Below are positions 1 to 7,548 of a stretch of 64,000 bases of DNA, piece after piece. The notes under the pieces are model-generated. The model was not told the DNA's origin. It ran no database searches and saw only the letters and a program-made list of their open reading frames with translations. Both the position numbers and the translations under genes were made by a program. Origin of the DNA: an uncultured Actinomyces sp. (lineage in GTDB: Bacteria > Actinomycetota > Actinomycetes > Actinomycetales > Actinomycetaceae); the NCBI GenBank assembly GCA_938014245.1, contig CALLSD010000062.1, forward strand, positions 66,329 through 130,328. The letters are read 5' to 3'. Every line of letters begins with the position of its first letter. Position 1 is the stretch's first letter.

Positions 1-400
1 GCCGCATCCGGCTGTGCACGAAGAAATCAGCCTTCATGCTCCCGAAGATCCCTGGGAACGCTACCGCATCGGTACGCGCAAAATGCGTTTCCCCAAGCAG
101 GGACGTCGCGACACTGACTATACGCGCTTGGAATACAACGACTACGTGACTCTGACGGGAATTCCCGCGGAGGCACAGGGTTATTCGATCTCAGGCCGCA
201 GCCCGCTCGAGTGGATCATCGACCGCTACCACGTGAAGACGGACAAAGCGTCAGGCATCGTCAACGACCCGAACGATTTCCTGCGCGAGCAGGGCCGCCC
301 GGACGCGGTCATAGACCTGATCAAGCGCCTGGTGACGGTCTCGATGCGAACCCAGGAACTCCTGGCGACGCTGCCGGCGCTTGAGATTCCCGAACAGTAG
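1..400 (+). CDS. C-terminal end of type ISP restriction/modification helicase (partial)
   Basis: The gene is cut by the left edge; the frame is open from base 2 and ends at a TAG at 398-400. The visible 132 or so residues carry the pattern typical of the C-terminus of large type ISP restriction/modification helicase-methylases: EYNDYVTLTGIP, then SPLEWIIDRYHVKTDK, SGIVNDPNDF and a final helical segment DLIKRLVTVSM. In that family this part follows the helicase and methyltransferase domains, which would lie left of the window, so activity cannot be judged here. A GTG at 14 is an internal codon, not a start. A long imperfect hairpin follows the stop. Family assignment is from remembered C-terminal motifs; I am fairly sure of it. 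Confidence 0.78.
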   Translation, partial: PHPAVHEEISLHAPEDPWERYRIGTRKMRFPKQGRRDTDYTRLEYNDYVTLTGIPAEAQGYSISGRSPLEWIIDRYHVKTDKASGIVNDPNDFLREQGRPDAVIDLIKRLVTVSMRTQELLATLPALEIPEQ

Positions 401-428
401 AGCGCGAGTAATACCCACCGAAAAGCAC

Positions 429-470
429 TGTGCCCGAGAGCTGTCGATTAATCGTCAGTTCTCGGGCACA
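429..470. terminator. Bidirectional hairpin terminator between convergent genes
   Basis: TGTGCCCGAG (429-438) pairs perfectly with CTCGGGCACA (461-470). The 22-base centre is itself a near-palindrome around CGATTAATCG, so the whole 42 bases form one long imperfect stem. It sits between the helicase stop and the stop of the leftward PH-domain gene. There is no strong U tail on either strand. The outer arms resemble those of a hairpin at 62712-62748. Confidence 0.72.
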
Positions 471-490
471 CGTTCTATCAGGGACCACCC

Positions 491-1003
491 TCAGGAATTC
501 GGGTCGGCGTCAATCGCTCCTTGAACGTCGTTGAACAGCAGGTTCGAGATCTCCACCTGCACGATCTCCACATTCGGCACGTCGTGCAGCAGCAGCGGAT
601 CATCCGCCGAGGTCTGCAAGGCCAAAGTTCCGCACCCAAACAGGCGATCATCCAGATCCTTCACCATCTGAATGTCCGAGATACGGCTGAGCGGCAGGTC
701 GTGCCCCGCTCGCTGGAAAATACCCGAGCGCGTAATGATCCGTTTCGTCGTCACCGTGTAGGTCGCGGCCATCCATTTCGCCCACGGCACCACGAACAGC
801 GGAATCGCGATAATGACAAAGACGATCCAAATCGCCGGCAGCGCCCACTTTCGCGAGTCCACGGGTACAAACACCGATCCAACAATCGCGGCAACAAGCA
901 GCAGCACAACCGCCACGATCCTCCACAGCAGCACCTTGATGTGCGTGTGCATATGGCGGACGACAACTTCATCTTTGCTCAGGAGCTTTTTCGACAAACC
1001 CAT
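491..1003 (-). CDS. PH domain-containing membrane protein (bPH2/YdbS-like)
   Basis: About 170 residues. Two hydrophobic segments lie near the N-terminus (roughly residues 26-46 and 56-77, rich in V/I/L). The soluble part that follows contains TYTVTTKRIITRSGIF and DLPLSRISDIQMVKDLDDRLFGCGTLAL, the classic signature of bacterial PH-like domain 2 proteins (YdbS/YdbT type): a membrane anchor with a cytoplasmic PH-like fold of unclear ligand. I chose the ATG at 1001-1003 (MGLSKKLL) because relatives begin this way; the frame is open to 1042, but that extension looks unlike protein. The GAGGG just upstream is very close to the ATG, so the start is not certain. It ends facing the helicase fragment across a hairpin. 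Confidence 0.8.
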   Translation of the reverse strand: MGLSKKLLSKDEVVVRHMHTHIKVLLWRIVAVVLLLVAAIVGSVFVPVDSRKWALPAIWIVFVIIAIPLFVVPWAKWMAATYTVTTKRIITRSGIFQRAGHDLPLSRISDIQMVKDLDDRLFGCGTLALQTSADDPLLLHDVPNVEIVQVEISNLLFNDVQGAIDADPNS

Positions 1004-1091
1004 ACCCTCATTCTGCCAGACCGCGCCCCACCCTTCTAACAATTTCGACTCCCTTCGAGCCTGCTAGTCTGGAACAGTCGAGAGGAAACAC

Positions 1092-1493
1092 ATGAACATC
1101 CTGGTCACTATCCTTCTGGTTTGCGCCGCACTCATCGTTGTCATTGCCGGCCTCCACCTCTTCGTGACCGGACTCTTGGTCCGCAACCAAGCCGTACGCC
1201 CTCCCCTCGGCCTGTATCTGCGCGAGATCCCGGTTGGCTCGCACGCATGGAACGCCGGCCACCAAGCCGTCTGGGTCCTCCTCTTCATGGGCGGAGTCCT
1301 GGGCACCGCGCAAGGAATTGCGGTCATCGCAATGGCCTTCATGCACTCCTCCGGCTCGACCTCGACCAGCCTGATTTTCCTTGTAATGAGCGCGCTCACC
1401 GTCGGAGTCCTCGGCTGGAACGCGCGAGCAGGCGCCACCCAAGTTGCGCTTGCGACGATCGAAGAAGACCAATCCTCCACTGACGAGGCCTAG
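1092..1493 (+). CDS. Small multi-spanning membrane protein, unknown function
   Basis: A 133-residue protein beginning with a strongly hydrophobic helix (ILVTILLVCAALIVVIAGL) and with further membrane segments around residues 55-77 (WVLLFMGGVLGTAQGIAVIA) and 88-105. The C-terminus is a short acidic cytoplasmic tail (EEDQSSTDEA). GAGAGGAAACAC precedes the ATG, giving a good ribosome site. It is divergent from the PH-domain gene. I do not recognise a family. Its last codons contain one copy of the over-represented octamer ACGAGGCC (1483-1490), and repeat element A begins 13 bases after the stop. Confidence 0.7.
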   Translation: MNILVTILLVCAALIVVIAGLHLFVTGLLVRNQAVRPPLGLYLREIPVGSHAWNAGHQAVWVLLFMGGVLGTAQGIAVIAMAFMHSSGSTSTSLIFLVMSALTVGVLGWNARAGATQVALATIEEDQSSTDEA

Positions 1494-1506
1494 CGGCACC
1501 CCCAAA

Positions 1507-1616
1507 CACACGAAGTCGATAAATGTCATGTCTTATAGCCTGTGTCTTTCACCGACTTCGTGTGGAGGATAAGGGAGAGTCCCTGGACACCCTGCGTCTT
1601 TTGACGACTTCGTGTG
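1507..1616 (+). repeat. Intergenic palindromic element, copy A (110 bp)
   Basis: Three 11-base arms define the element: CACACGAAGTC at 1507-1517, and its exact complement GACTTCGTGTG at 1554-1564 and 1606-1616. The first pair closes a 58-base imperfect hairpin. The right part contains a 37-base near-direct repeat at a 52-base offset (1539-1575 and 1591-1627; CCTGYGTCTTT ... GACTTCGTGTGGAGGA). Copy B at 6203-6312 has the same length and arm spacing (47 and 52) in inverse orientation; copy C is at 43985-44118. No transposase is nearby. A non-autonomous, REP- or MITE-like element is the simplest reading. Confidence 0.85.
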
Positions 1617-1790
1617 GAGGACGGGGGCCAAGCAAGACACCAGCGAACGCAAGAACTGCTCACATCCAGCTTTCTTTCAGCTATTTTCGTTGGAATGACC
1701 ACATTTTCGCAAAACTGCATGGAACTGCAGGCTCGCTGCGTTACAGTGGAAACCTACCTCAAGGAAACCTGATTTTTCTCTGGAGTTTGC

Positions 1791-3407
1791 ATGATTCTGT
1801 CATTTATTCGTCAGCGCACAGCGCTCGGCGTGGCCGCAGCGCTCATCACTGTCCCCCTCGCGGGCGCAGCACTGCTCGCTCCCACTCACGCAGCCTCGGC
1901 CGCTGATGGAAGCACGGCCTCGGCAATCACGCGCCCCGAAGTTTGCCAATCCCCCAACACCGTCATCAAGAGCGTCTTCTCCCCCGACGGCGACGTTGAC
2001 AACTCGCTCACTATCAACCACAACCCGACCGCGACGACCGCAACCGACGAAGCGGACCGCTTCGGTGAAATTGAGATCGCACAGGGCTCGACACTGACGG
2101 TTTCTGGCGAGTTCTCCAAGTACACGACCTCGCGCCCTCTGGGTGGCACTTTCAACGTCAACACAACGATCATCGCTGCATCGCCCTCGGGGATTGGCGG
2201 CGACTTCGACCCCGACCTGATCGGCGTCATCAACACCTCAACCGACCCGATCTCGCAGGCAAACAACGGCGGCAAGCTCTCCTATGTTTTCAAGGCAACG
2301 AATCGCGCCGAGGTCGGTAAGACCTACATCGCCTACTTCCACCACACACTGATGGGTAACTCAGACTCCCCCATCAACACCGGCGGAAACACGAATCACC
2401 TGTTCTACACGGGCTTCCGCGTAAAGGTTGTTGCGCCGAAGAATTGCGCTCCCATCGTCTATGACGCAAACGGCGGCACCATCAAGGGCCAGCCGACCTA
2501 CACCGACGCGGTGGCCTCGACCGGTACGTCAATTACGACGCGCACAAGCCTTATCACTGAAGAGCCCGTTCGCGATGGCTACACCTTCGTGAACTGGGCG
2601 AATAGCACGACGCTGCTCGGCACGACCTACACCTATACCTACAAGCCGGGCGCGAATGTCTCCGTGTGGACGACCGCTGCCACCACGAAGACCTGGGAGC
2701 AACTGCTCGAAACAAACACCTTCACAGCAGTGTGGGCACCGAAGTACTCTCTGCGCTACGACGCGAACGGTGGCTCGACCACGCCTCCAAGCGTTGAAGG
2801 CAACTTTGAGGTCGATCGCAAGACCGGCGACGTTACACAGCCTTCGGTCACGAAGACCGCTGCAGACGCAATCACTCGCGACGGATACACCTTCAAGGGA
2901 TGGAAAGACCAAGCAAGTGGTGAGGACTTCACTCCCGGTGACGCGGTTGAACTGACCACCGCAAACCCGAACCGCGTGCTGGTTGCACAGTGGGAGCAAA
3001 ACGCTGTTCCTACTCCCACCCCCACGACTCCGACGCCTTCGGCAACCACTCCGGCACCCGTTCCATCGGCAACCACTCCGCCACCTGTGCCTTCGGCCTC
3101 TACTCCCCCGGTTGCACCGACTGCTCCGACAACTCCGGCAACGCCTTCTACGCCTCAGCCTCCGGCTCCGCTCGGCCCCAACCAGCCTTCTAACCCCGGT
3201 CAGCCCGGCGGCAACCCAGCGCAGCCTGGCACAGACAACCCGGCACAGCCCGGTCAGCCTGCATCTGAGCAGGGCACCCAGGGTGGAAACGCTCCGCGAG
3301 CACTGGCACACACCGGCTGGTCACCCGTCGCTCTTGCTGCCTCGGCAGCCTTCTTGAGCATGGGAATCACGATCCTCATGGCAGCGCGTCGCCGCGGCGA
3401 AAACTGA
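1791..3407 (+). CDS. LAHTG-anchored surface protein with InlB B-type repeats
   Basis: 538 residues. Residues 1-37 form a signal peptide (hydrophobic core, cleavage near HAASA). The middle contains at least two InlB B-repeat-like modules marked by YDANGGT (about residue 223) and YDANGGS (about residue 324), each followed by the DGYTFVNW / DGYTFKGW pattern known from Listeria-type repeats. A Pro/Thr/Ser-rich stalk runs from about residue 400 to 495. The C-terminus is a sortase signal, LAHTG followed by a hydrophobic helix and RRRGEN. The alanine-for-proline change is a common actinomycete variant of LPXTG. The start ATG follows TCTGGAG. The ligand of the N-terminal part is unknown; adhesion is an inference from architecture. 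Confidence 0.85.
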   Translation: MILSFIRQRTALGVAAALITVPLAGAALLAPTHAASAADGSTASAITRPEVCQSPNTVIKSVFSPDGDVDNSLTINHNPTATTATDEADRFGEIEIAQGSTLTVSGEFSKYTTSRPLGGTFNVNTTIIAASPSGIGGDFDPDLIGVINTSTDPISQANNGGKLSYVFKATNRAEVGKTYIAYFHHTLMGNSDSPINTGGNTNHLFYTGFRVKVVAPKNCAPIVYDANGGTIKGQPTYTDAVASTGTSITTRTSLITEEPVRDGYTFVNWANSTTLLGTTYTYTYKPGANVSVWTTAATTKTWEQLLETNTFTAVWAPKYSLRYDANGGSTTPPSVEGNFEVDRKTGDVTQPSVTKTAADAITRDGYTFKGWKDQASGEDFTPGDAVELTTANPNRVLVAQWEQNAVPTPTPTTPTPSATTPAPVPSATTPPPVPSASTPPVAPTAPTTPATPSTPQPPAPLGPNQPSNPGQPGGNPAQPGTDNPAQPGQPASEQGTQGGNAPRALAHTGWSPVALAASAAFLSMGITILMAARRRGEN

Positions 3408-3485
3408 AGCGCTGCGGTAATAGCACCAAGGGCCCGCTCAGCGGAATAAGCCTAAAGCTGCCAACATATTTCAATACAAATGGCG

Positions 3486-3519
3486 GGGGCCGGGGAGCAT
3501 AATCGCGCTCCCCGGCCCC
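3486..3519. terminator. Strong GC-rich hairpin between convergent genes
   Basis: GGGGCCGGGGAGC (3486-3498) pairs perfectly over 13 bases with 3507-3519 around an 8-base loop. It lies between the LAHTG surface gene and the sialidase stop. U-richness on the minus-strand side (after 3486) is only modest, so the hairpin probably serves both directions. Confidence 0.75.
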
Positions 3520-3555
3520 GGCCTCGTTAATCAGCAGACCAACCAGACGATCAGG

Positions 3556-5907
3556 TCAGATCCACGCTCCCGAACGAGCGAAGTAGTACCAAGTGCCGTC
3601 GATCTTCTGCCAGCCAGTACGCATTTGGCCATCGGTGCCGAAGTAGTACCAGGACAGGCCGATACGCTGCCATCCGGTCGCCATATGGCCATCCGTTCCA
3701 AAGCGATACCAGTGTCCGTCGAGGTTCTTCCACCCGGTCACCATGCGGCCGTCAAGGCCAAAGTTGTACCAGTGGCCATCAATCTGCGCCCACCAGGTCT
3801 TCATGACACCCGTGCTCGGATCGAAGTAGTACCAGCTGCCGTTCTCTTGGAGCCAGCCGTTTGTGCGGGCGCCGTACGAGCTGTAGTGGCTCCACTTCCC
3901 GTCCTGCTGTTCCCAACCGGTGACCATGATGCCATCAGCGTTGAAGCGGTACGTTACATCGCCAATGACAACGCTCTGCGAGGCCGCGAAGCTGCCGTCC
4001 TCGAGCTGCCACTTCCAGCCAGCACCGGTGTTCACCCAGTGTGCAGGGGTTGCAGAAGGCGTGGGATCGGGGGCCGGGGTCGGCTCGGGATCAGGGGTGG
4101 GCTGCGGAGCGGGCGTTGGATCGACTGAAGGCGTGGGAGCCGGAGTCGGGTCCACCGAGGGGGAGGGCGCCGGGCTCGGATCCACCGTCGGAGCCGGCGT
4201 GGGCTGCGGATCGACCGAAGGCGTAGGGGCCGGAGTCGGCGCAACATCCTCGCCCGGGTCCGTCAAACCCAGGTACGCAGCGTCAACGCGCATGAAGTCA
4301 ATGTTCTTGTAGCCGCCGGTCTCATACAGCAGGCCCCAGGTTCCATCATTCAGCGCGTGCAGGGTCGAGTAGGCCATGTCCCCGCTCTCGAAGACCTTGC
4401 CCTCGTTCCAAGTGAAGCCATCGTCGTAGGACACGCGAATCGTTCCATTCGCGCGGGCACTCGACGAATCCGCATTCGAGAAGAGCAGCACGCGTGCACG
4501 CGCCGAACCCTGAGGCGCATTCGGGTATGCACGAATGATCGAAGCATTGTTGCGAGGATCCGTCAGGTCCCAATTGTGACGGAAAGGACCCCAAGTCTGG
4601 CCACCATCGTAGGAAATCGCCTCGAGGCGTTGGCCTGCGGTACCCTGCGTGCGAGAGTTGAGCAGCAGGCGCCCGTCAGAGAGTTCGACGACCTTGTTCT
4701 CATCCGCGCTACCTTCGCTGGGAGCGCCCGGCTTCCATGTTGCGCCGTGGTCATCGGAGTAGACAGAAACAGCCATGAGCGAGGTGCTGCCAGTATTTGC
4801 GACCGCGTACTGCTGAATTAAGCGACCAGCGTGTGCGCCATAGCGCAGCTGGATGCCTTCCCCCGAAGAGGCAAAGCGAGTGAACCACTGGTCTTCATTG
4901 CCCTGCGTCACCTGATTAGTAATCGTGCGAGGGTTCACCCAAGTCTGGCCATTGTCGTGCGATTCGACAACGTGAGCGTGGAGGATGTTTCGCGCGTTGG
5001 GATCGGTTCCCAGCTGCGATTGGAAGAGGCCCGCGTCAAAAGACTTCACCGAGAAGAGGAAGATCGTCCCGGTGGTGCGATCAACAACGAAAGAAGGATC
5101 AGAGAAACCGACCTTATTCGCACCGGGCGCCCCGGCCAGAGCAGTTTGAATCGGTGTCCACGACTTACCGCCGTCCTTCGAGATGCGGTAGACGATCGAG
5201 TTCGCTTGGGGCGCGTCCTGGCAGGTCTCGGGGCGTCCATCCCACGCGGCGATGATCCAGCCGTTGGTGGCCGTGGTCAGCGCGGGGATGCGATGGCACT
5301 TGAATCCATTCAGCCCGGGCGAGGCCAGGCGCGCGACCTCACCGATCGCGTAGTCCTTGGGGGTTTCCACCGGGTCAGGCTCTGCTGCACGCGAGCCGGG
5401 GAGCACGGTGACGGCCTCGGCAGTGGCGGTAATTCCGCCGGCGATGACGTCGTTTCCGTTGCGGTCACGGGTCGCCGCCCACGTCGAGGTCGGCGTGAAG
5501 GAGCCGGCGGTCAGGTCGGCCTCGGTGATCGTGTAGGTCGCGGACTTGCACTGCTTGGTCGTGTGCGCGGCGAGGTTGTGCCAGCGGCAGTTCGGCGCGC
5601 CGGTCGTCAGGACGCCCGCGAGGTTTGATTCCTTCGGGAATACGGTCAGAGCACTGTCAGTCTCGTTCGTGTAGGTGAAGGTGAAGGTGAGGACGTCCCC
5701 CACATATACCTTGTCCCCGAGGGTGTCTGTGCGCGTTGCGGTAACGGTGATCGACGCTGGGGTTGTTTCGCTTGCCGAGGCCGTGGCCGCGTCGCCGGGT
5801 TGGGTGTCACTTTCGGGGGTTGCCAGTGCCGGCAGAGAGAACGACGCACACAGGAGTGCAGCGCCTGAGACGGCTGCCAGGGTCCGCCCATATCGACGGA
5901 GGGTCAT
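3556..5907 (-). CDS. nanH: Secreted exo-alpha-sialidase with C-terminal wall-binding repeats
   Basis: 783 residues; releases terminal sialic acid from host glycans outside the cell. Residues 1-29 are a signal peptide ending ALA. An immunoglobulin-like region (about 50-165) precedes the six-bladed propeller. The FRIP-equivalent arginine is in CHRIPALTT (about 204). Five Asp boxes of the form SxDxGxxW are visible: SKDGGKSW, SHDNGQTW, SDDHGATW, SYDGGQTW and SYDDGFTW. A second arginine-region motif is LRYGAHAGRL, and LYETGGYKN fits the catalytic Tyr/Glu area. A PTPAP/SVDP linker (about 560-625) leads to about seven GW-x-YYF repeats of the choline/glucan-binding type up to the last residue. There is no sortase signal. 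AAGGACC precedes the ATG. Confidence 0.92.
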   Translation of the reverse strand: MTLRRYGRTLAAVSGAALLCASFSLPALATPESDTQPGDAATASASETTPASITVTATRTDTLGDKVYVGDVLTFTFTYTNETDSALTVFPKESNLAGVLTTGAPNCRWHNLAAHTTKQCKSATYTITEADLTAGSFTPTSTWAATRDRNGNDVIAGGITATAEAVTVLPGSRAAEPDPVETPKDYAIGEVARLASPGLNGFKCHRIPALTTATNGWIIAAWDGRPETCQDAPQANSIVYRISKDGGKSWTPIQTALAGAPGANKVGFSDPSFVVDRTTGTIFLFSVKSFDAGLFQSQLGTDPNARNILHAHVVESHDNGQTWVNPRTITNQVTQGNEDQWFTRFASSGEGIQLRYGAHAGRLIQQYAVANTGSTSLMAVSVYSDDHGATWKPGAPSEGSADENKVVELSDGRLLLNSRTQGTAGQRLEAISYDGGQTWGPFRHNWDLTDPRNNASIIRAYPNAPQGSARARVLLFSNADSSSARANGTIRVSYDDGFTWNEGKVFESGDMAYSTLHALNDGTWGLLYETGGYKNIDFMRVDAAYLGLTDPGEDVAPTPAPTPSVDPQPTPAPTVDPSPAPSPSVDPTPAPTPSVDPTPAPQPTPDPEPTPAPDPTPSATPAHWVNTGAGWKWQLEDGSFAASQSVVIGDVTYRFNADGIMVTGWEQQDGKWSHYSSYGARTNGWLQENGSWYYFDPSTGVMKTWWAQIDGHWYNFGLDGRMVTGWKNLDGHWYRFGTDGHMATGWQRIGLSWYYFGTDGQMRTGWQKIDGTWYYFARSGAWI

Positions 5908-6202
5908 CTTTGGTCCTTCTGAATGAATGATATGGATGCGAGACTGAAAAGCGACGCGTGAGTCAGGTCTCAGTCATCACGTAAGTCATCTTACAAATTT
6001 ACGGGACCTTCAGACAGTTTCATCAGGATATTATTCGCTGCCTTTCAGCATATTTACACCGATTTTATTGACGTGCGTGCGAGTAAGTGTCGTGCTGTAC
6101 GTGTGTAGCTGGCTTTGACACAGGAAAGGTTCAATAGGCACACGTTGTTCGTAACTAGACCGAGGTTTTCTTCGTTTCCTCAGCCAAACAGGGAGCGTTT
6201 GT
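5908..6202. other. Upstream region of the sialidase gene, no gene seen
   Basis: About 295 AT-richer bases ahead of the leftward sialidase. No credible ORF reads through. On the minus strand TAAGAT-like and TAAATT-like hexamers occur around 5990-6000, but I cannot fix a promoter. The next element on the right is repeat copy B, which separates this region from the ilvC terminator. Confidence 0.4.
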
Positions 6203-6312
6203 CACACGAAGTCAACAAAAGACACAGGCTGTCCAGCGACTATCCCCCACCCTCCACACAAAGTCAACAAAAGACACAGGCTATGAGGCATGACATTTAC
6301 CGACTTCGTGTG
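6203..6312 (-). repeat. Intergenic palindromic element, copy B (110 bp)
   Basis: Arms are CACACGAAGTC at 6203-6213, CACACAAAGTC (one change) at 6255-6265 and GACTTCGTGTG at 6302-6312. Read on the minus strand it aligns along its whole length with copy A, with identical length and spacing (arm starts 47 and 52 apart). The 6255-6312 part folds into an imperfect hairpin of about 26 paired positions per side. It lies between the ilvC terminator and the sialidase upstream region. Confidence 0.85.
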
Positions 6313-6398
6313 TCTTTTTCTGGTGGGGCCAGGTCGGCGGGCGGCAGACGGCGAGGACGGCGGGCGGAGACAGGACAGCGAAGCCCGCGCGCGATCAC

Positions 6399-6439
6399 AA
6401 AAAACGCTGTGGGCCGGCGCGAATGCGCCGGCCCACAGC
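6399..6439 (-). terminator. Rho-independent terminator of ilvBNC
   Basis: A perfect 15-base stem (6406-6420 with 6425-6439) and a 4-base loop are followed on the minus strand by six U (6404-6399). It lies about 80 bases beyond the ilvC stop. This is the clearest textbook terminator in the window. Confidence 0.93.
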
Positions 6440-6520
6440 CGTTTGGTCAAAACACCAGTCTTAACCCGAACTCAGCTCAGCTCAGCTCAAGTAGCCGACC
6501 GAACCACACATGAGGACAAC

Positions 6521-7546
6521 TCAGCGAGCTGCGCTGCCTTCGGTGTAGTCCTCATCAGCCTGGGTCCAGCCGAAAGCCTTACGCAGCTTCTGGCCGGTGG
6601 CCTCGATCGGGTGAGACTCTTCCTCAGCACGCAGGGCCTTGAACTCGAGAGCACCATTGTCCTGGTCCTCGATGAAGCGGCGAGCGAAGGTGCCATCCTG
6701 AATATCAGAAAGGATGTCCTTCATTGCCTGCTTGGAGGACTCGCCAATGACGCGCGGGCCGGAGATGTAGTCGCCGTACTCAGCGGTGTCAGAGCAAGAC
6801 CAACGCTGCTTGGTGATGCCGCCCTCGTTGATCAGGTCAACGATCTGCTTCATCTCGTGGCAGACCTCGAAGTAGGCGATCTCGGGCTGGTAGCCAGCGG
6901 CAACCAGGGTCTCGAAACCGGCCTGGATCAGGTGAGAGACGCCGCCGCACAGAACGGCCTGCTCGCCGAAGAGGTCGGTTTCGGTCTCTTCAGTGAAGGT
7001 CGTCTTGATGACGCCCGCACGGGTGCCACCGATTGCCTTTGCGTAGGACAGAACCAGGTCCCAAGCCTGACCGGAAGCGTCAACCTCAACGGCGACAACG
7101 TCCGGGGTGCCCTTGCCCTGGGTGTAGGTCTCGCGGACCTTGTGGCCCGGACCCTTGGGGGCGACCATGATGACATCGTGACCGGTGGGGACCTCGATGT
7201 AGCCGTAGCGAATATTGAAGCCGTGCGCGAAGAGGAGGGCCGCGCCTTCCTTCAGGTTCGGGGCGATCTGCTCGGCGTAAACGAAACGCTGCACCTGGTC
7301 GGGCAGGAGGATAGAGACAACGTCGCCCTCAGCCACGGCCTCGGGAACATCCTTCACCTCGAGGCCGGCTGCCTCAGCCTTGGCCCACGAGGAGGAACCG
7401 GGACGCAGGCCAACGACCACGTCAACGCCGGAATCCTTCAGGTTCAGTGCGTGCGCATGTCCCTGCGAACCGTAACCGATAACGGCCACCTTCTTGGACT
7501 GGATCAGCGACAGGTCTGCGCCGTCGTCGTAGATGATCTCTGCCAT
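6521..7546 (-). CDS. ilvC: Ketol-acid reductoisomerase, class I
   Basis: 341 residues, the usual length of class I enzymes. It converts 2-acetolactate and 2-aceto-2-hydroxybutyrate to dihydroxy acids using NADPH and Mg2+ in valine/isoleucine synthesis. The N-terminal Rossmann motif is GYGSQGHAHALNLKDSG (about 24-40). The helical C-terminal domain carries the metal-binding segments LFGEQAVLCGG (about 190) and YFEVCHEMKQIVDLI (about 225). It is third in ilvB-ilvN-ilvC, with 2 bases between the ilvN stop and this start, so co-translation is likely. A strong terminator follows. Confidence 0.97.
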   Translation of the reverse strand: MAEIIYDDGADLSLIQSKKVAVIGYGSQGHAHALNLKDSGVDVVVGLRPGSSSWAKAEAAGLEVKDVPEAVAEGDVVSILLPDQVQRFVYAEQIAPNLKEGAALLFAHGFNIRYGYIEVPTGHDVIMVAPKGPGHKVRETYTQGKGTPDVVAVEVDASGQAWDLVLSYAKAIGGTRAGVIKTTFTEETETDLFGEQAVLCGGVSHLIQAGFETLVAAGYQPEIAYFEVCHEMKQIVDLINEGGITKQRWSCSDTAEYGDYISGPRVIGESSKQAMKDILSDIQDGTFARRFIEDQDNGALEFKALRAEEESHPIEATGQKLRKAFGWTQADEDYTEGSAAR

Positions 7547-7548
7547 TC

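Noticed and set aside
4060..4260. A possible CRISPR or minisatellite in the GC-rich tandem units
   Set aside because: These are in-frame PTPAPSVDP codon repeats of the sialidase linker.
1507..6312. A conserved peptide start M-T-F-x-D-F-V-C readable in repeat copies A and B (and nearly in C)
   Set aside because: The similarity is that of the repeat DNA itself; downstream frames differ, no ribosome site is present.
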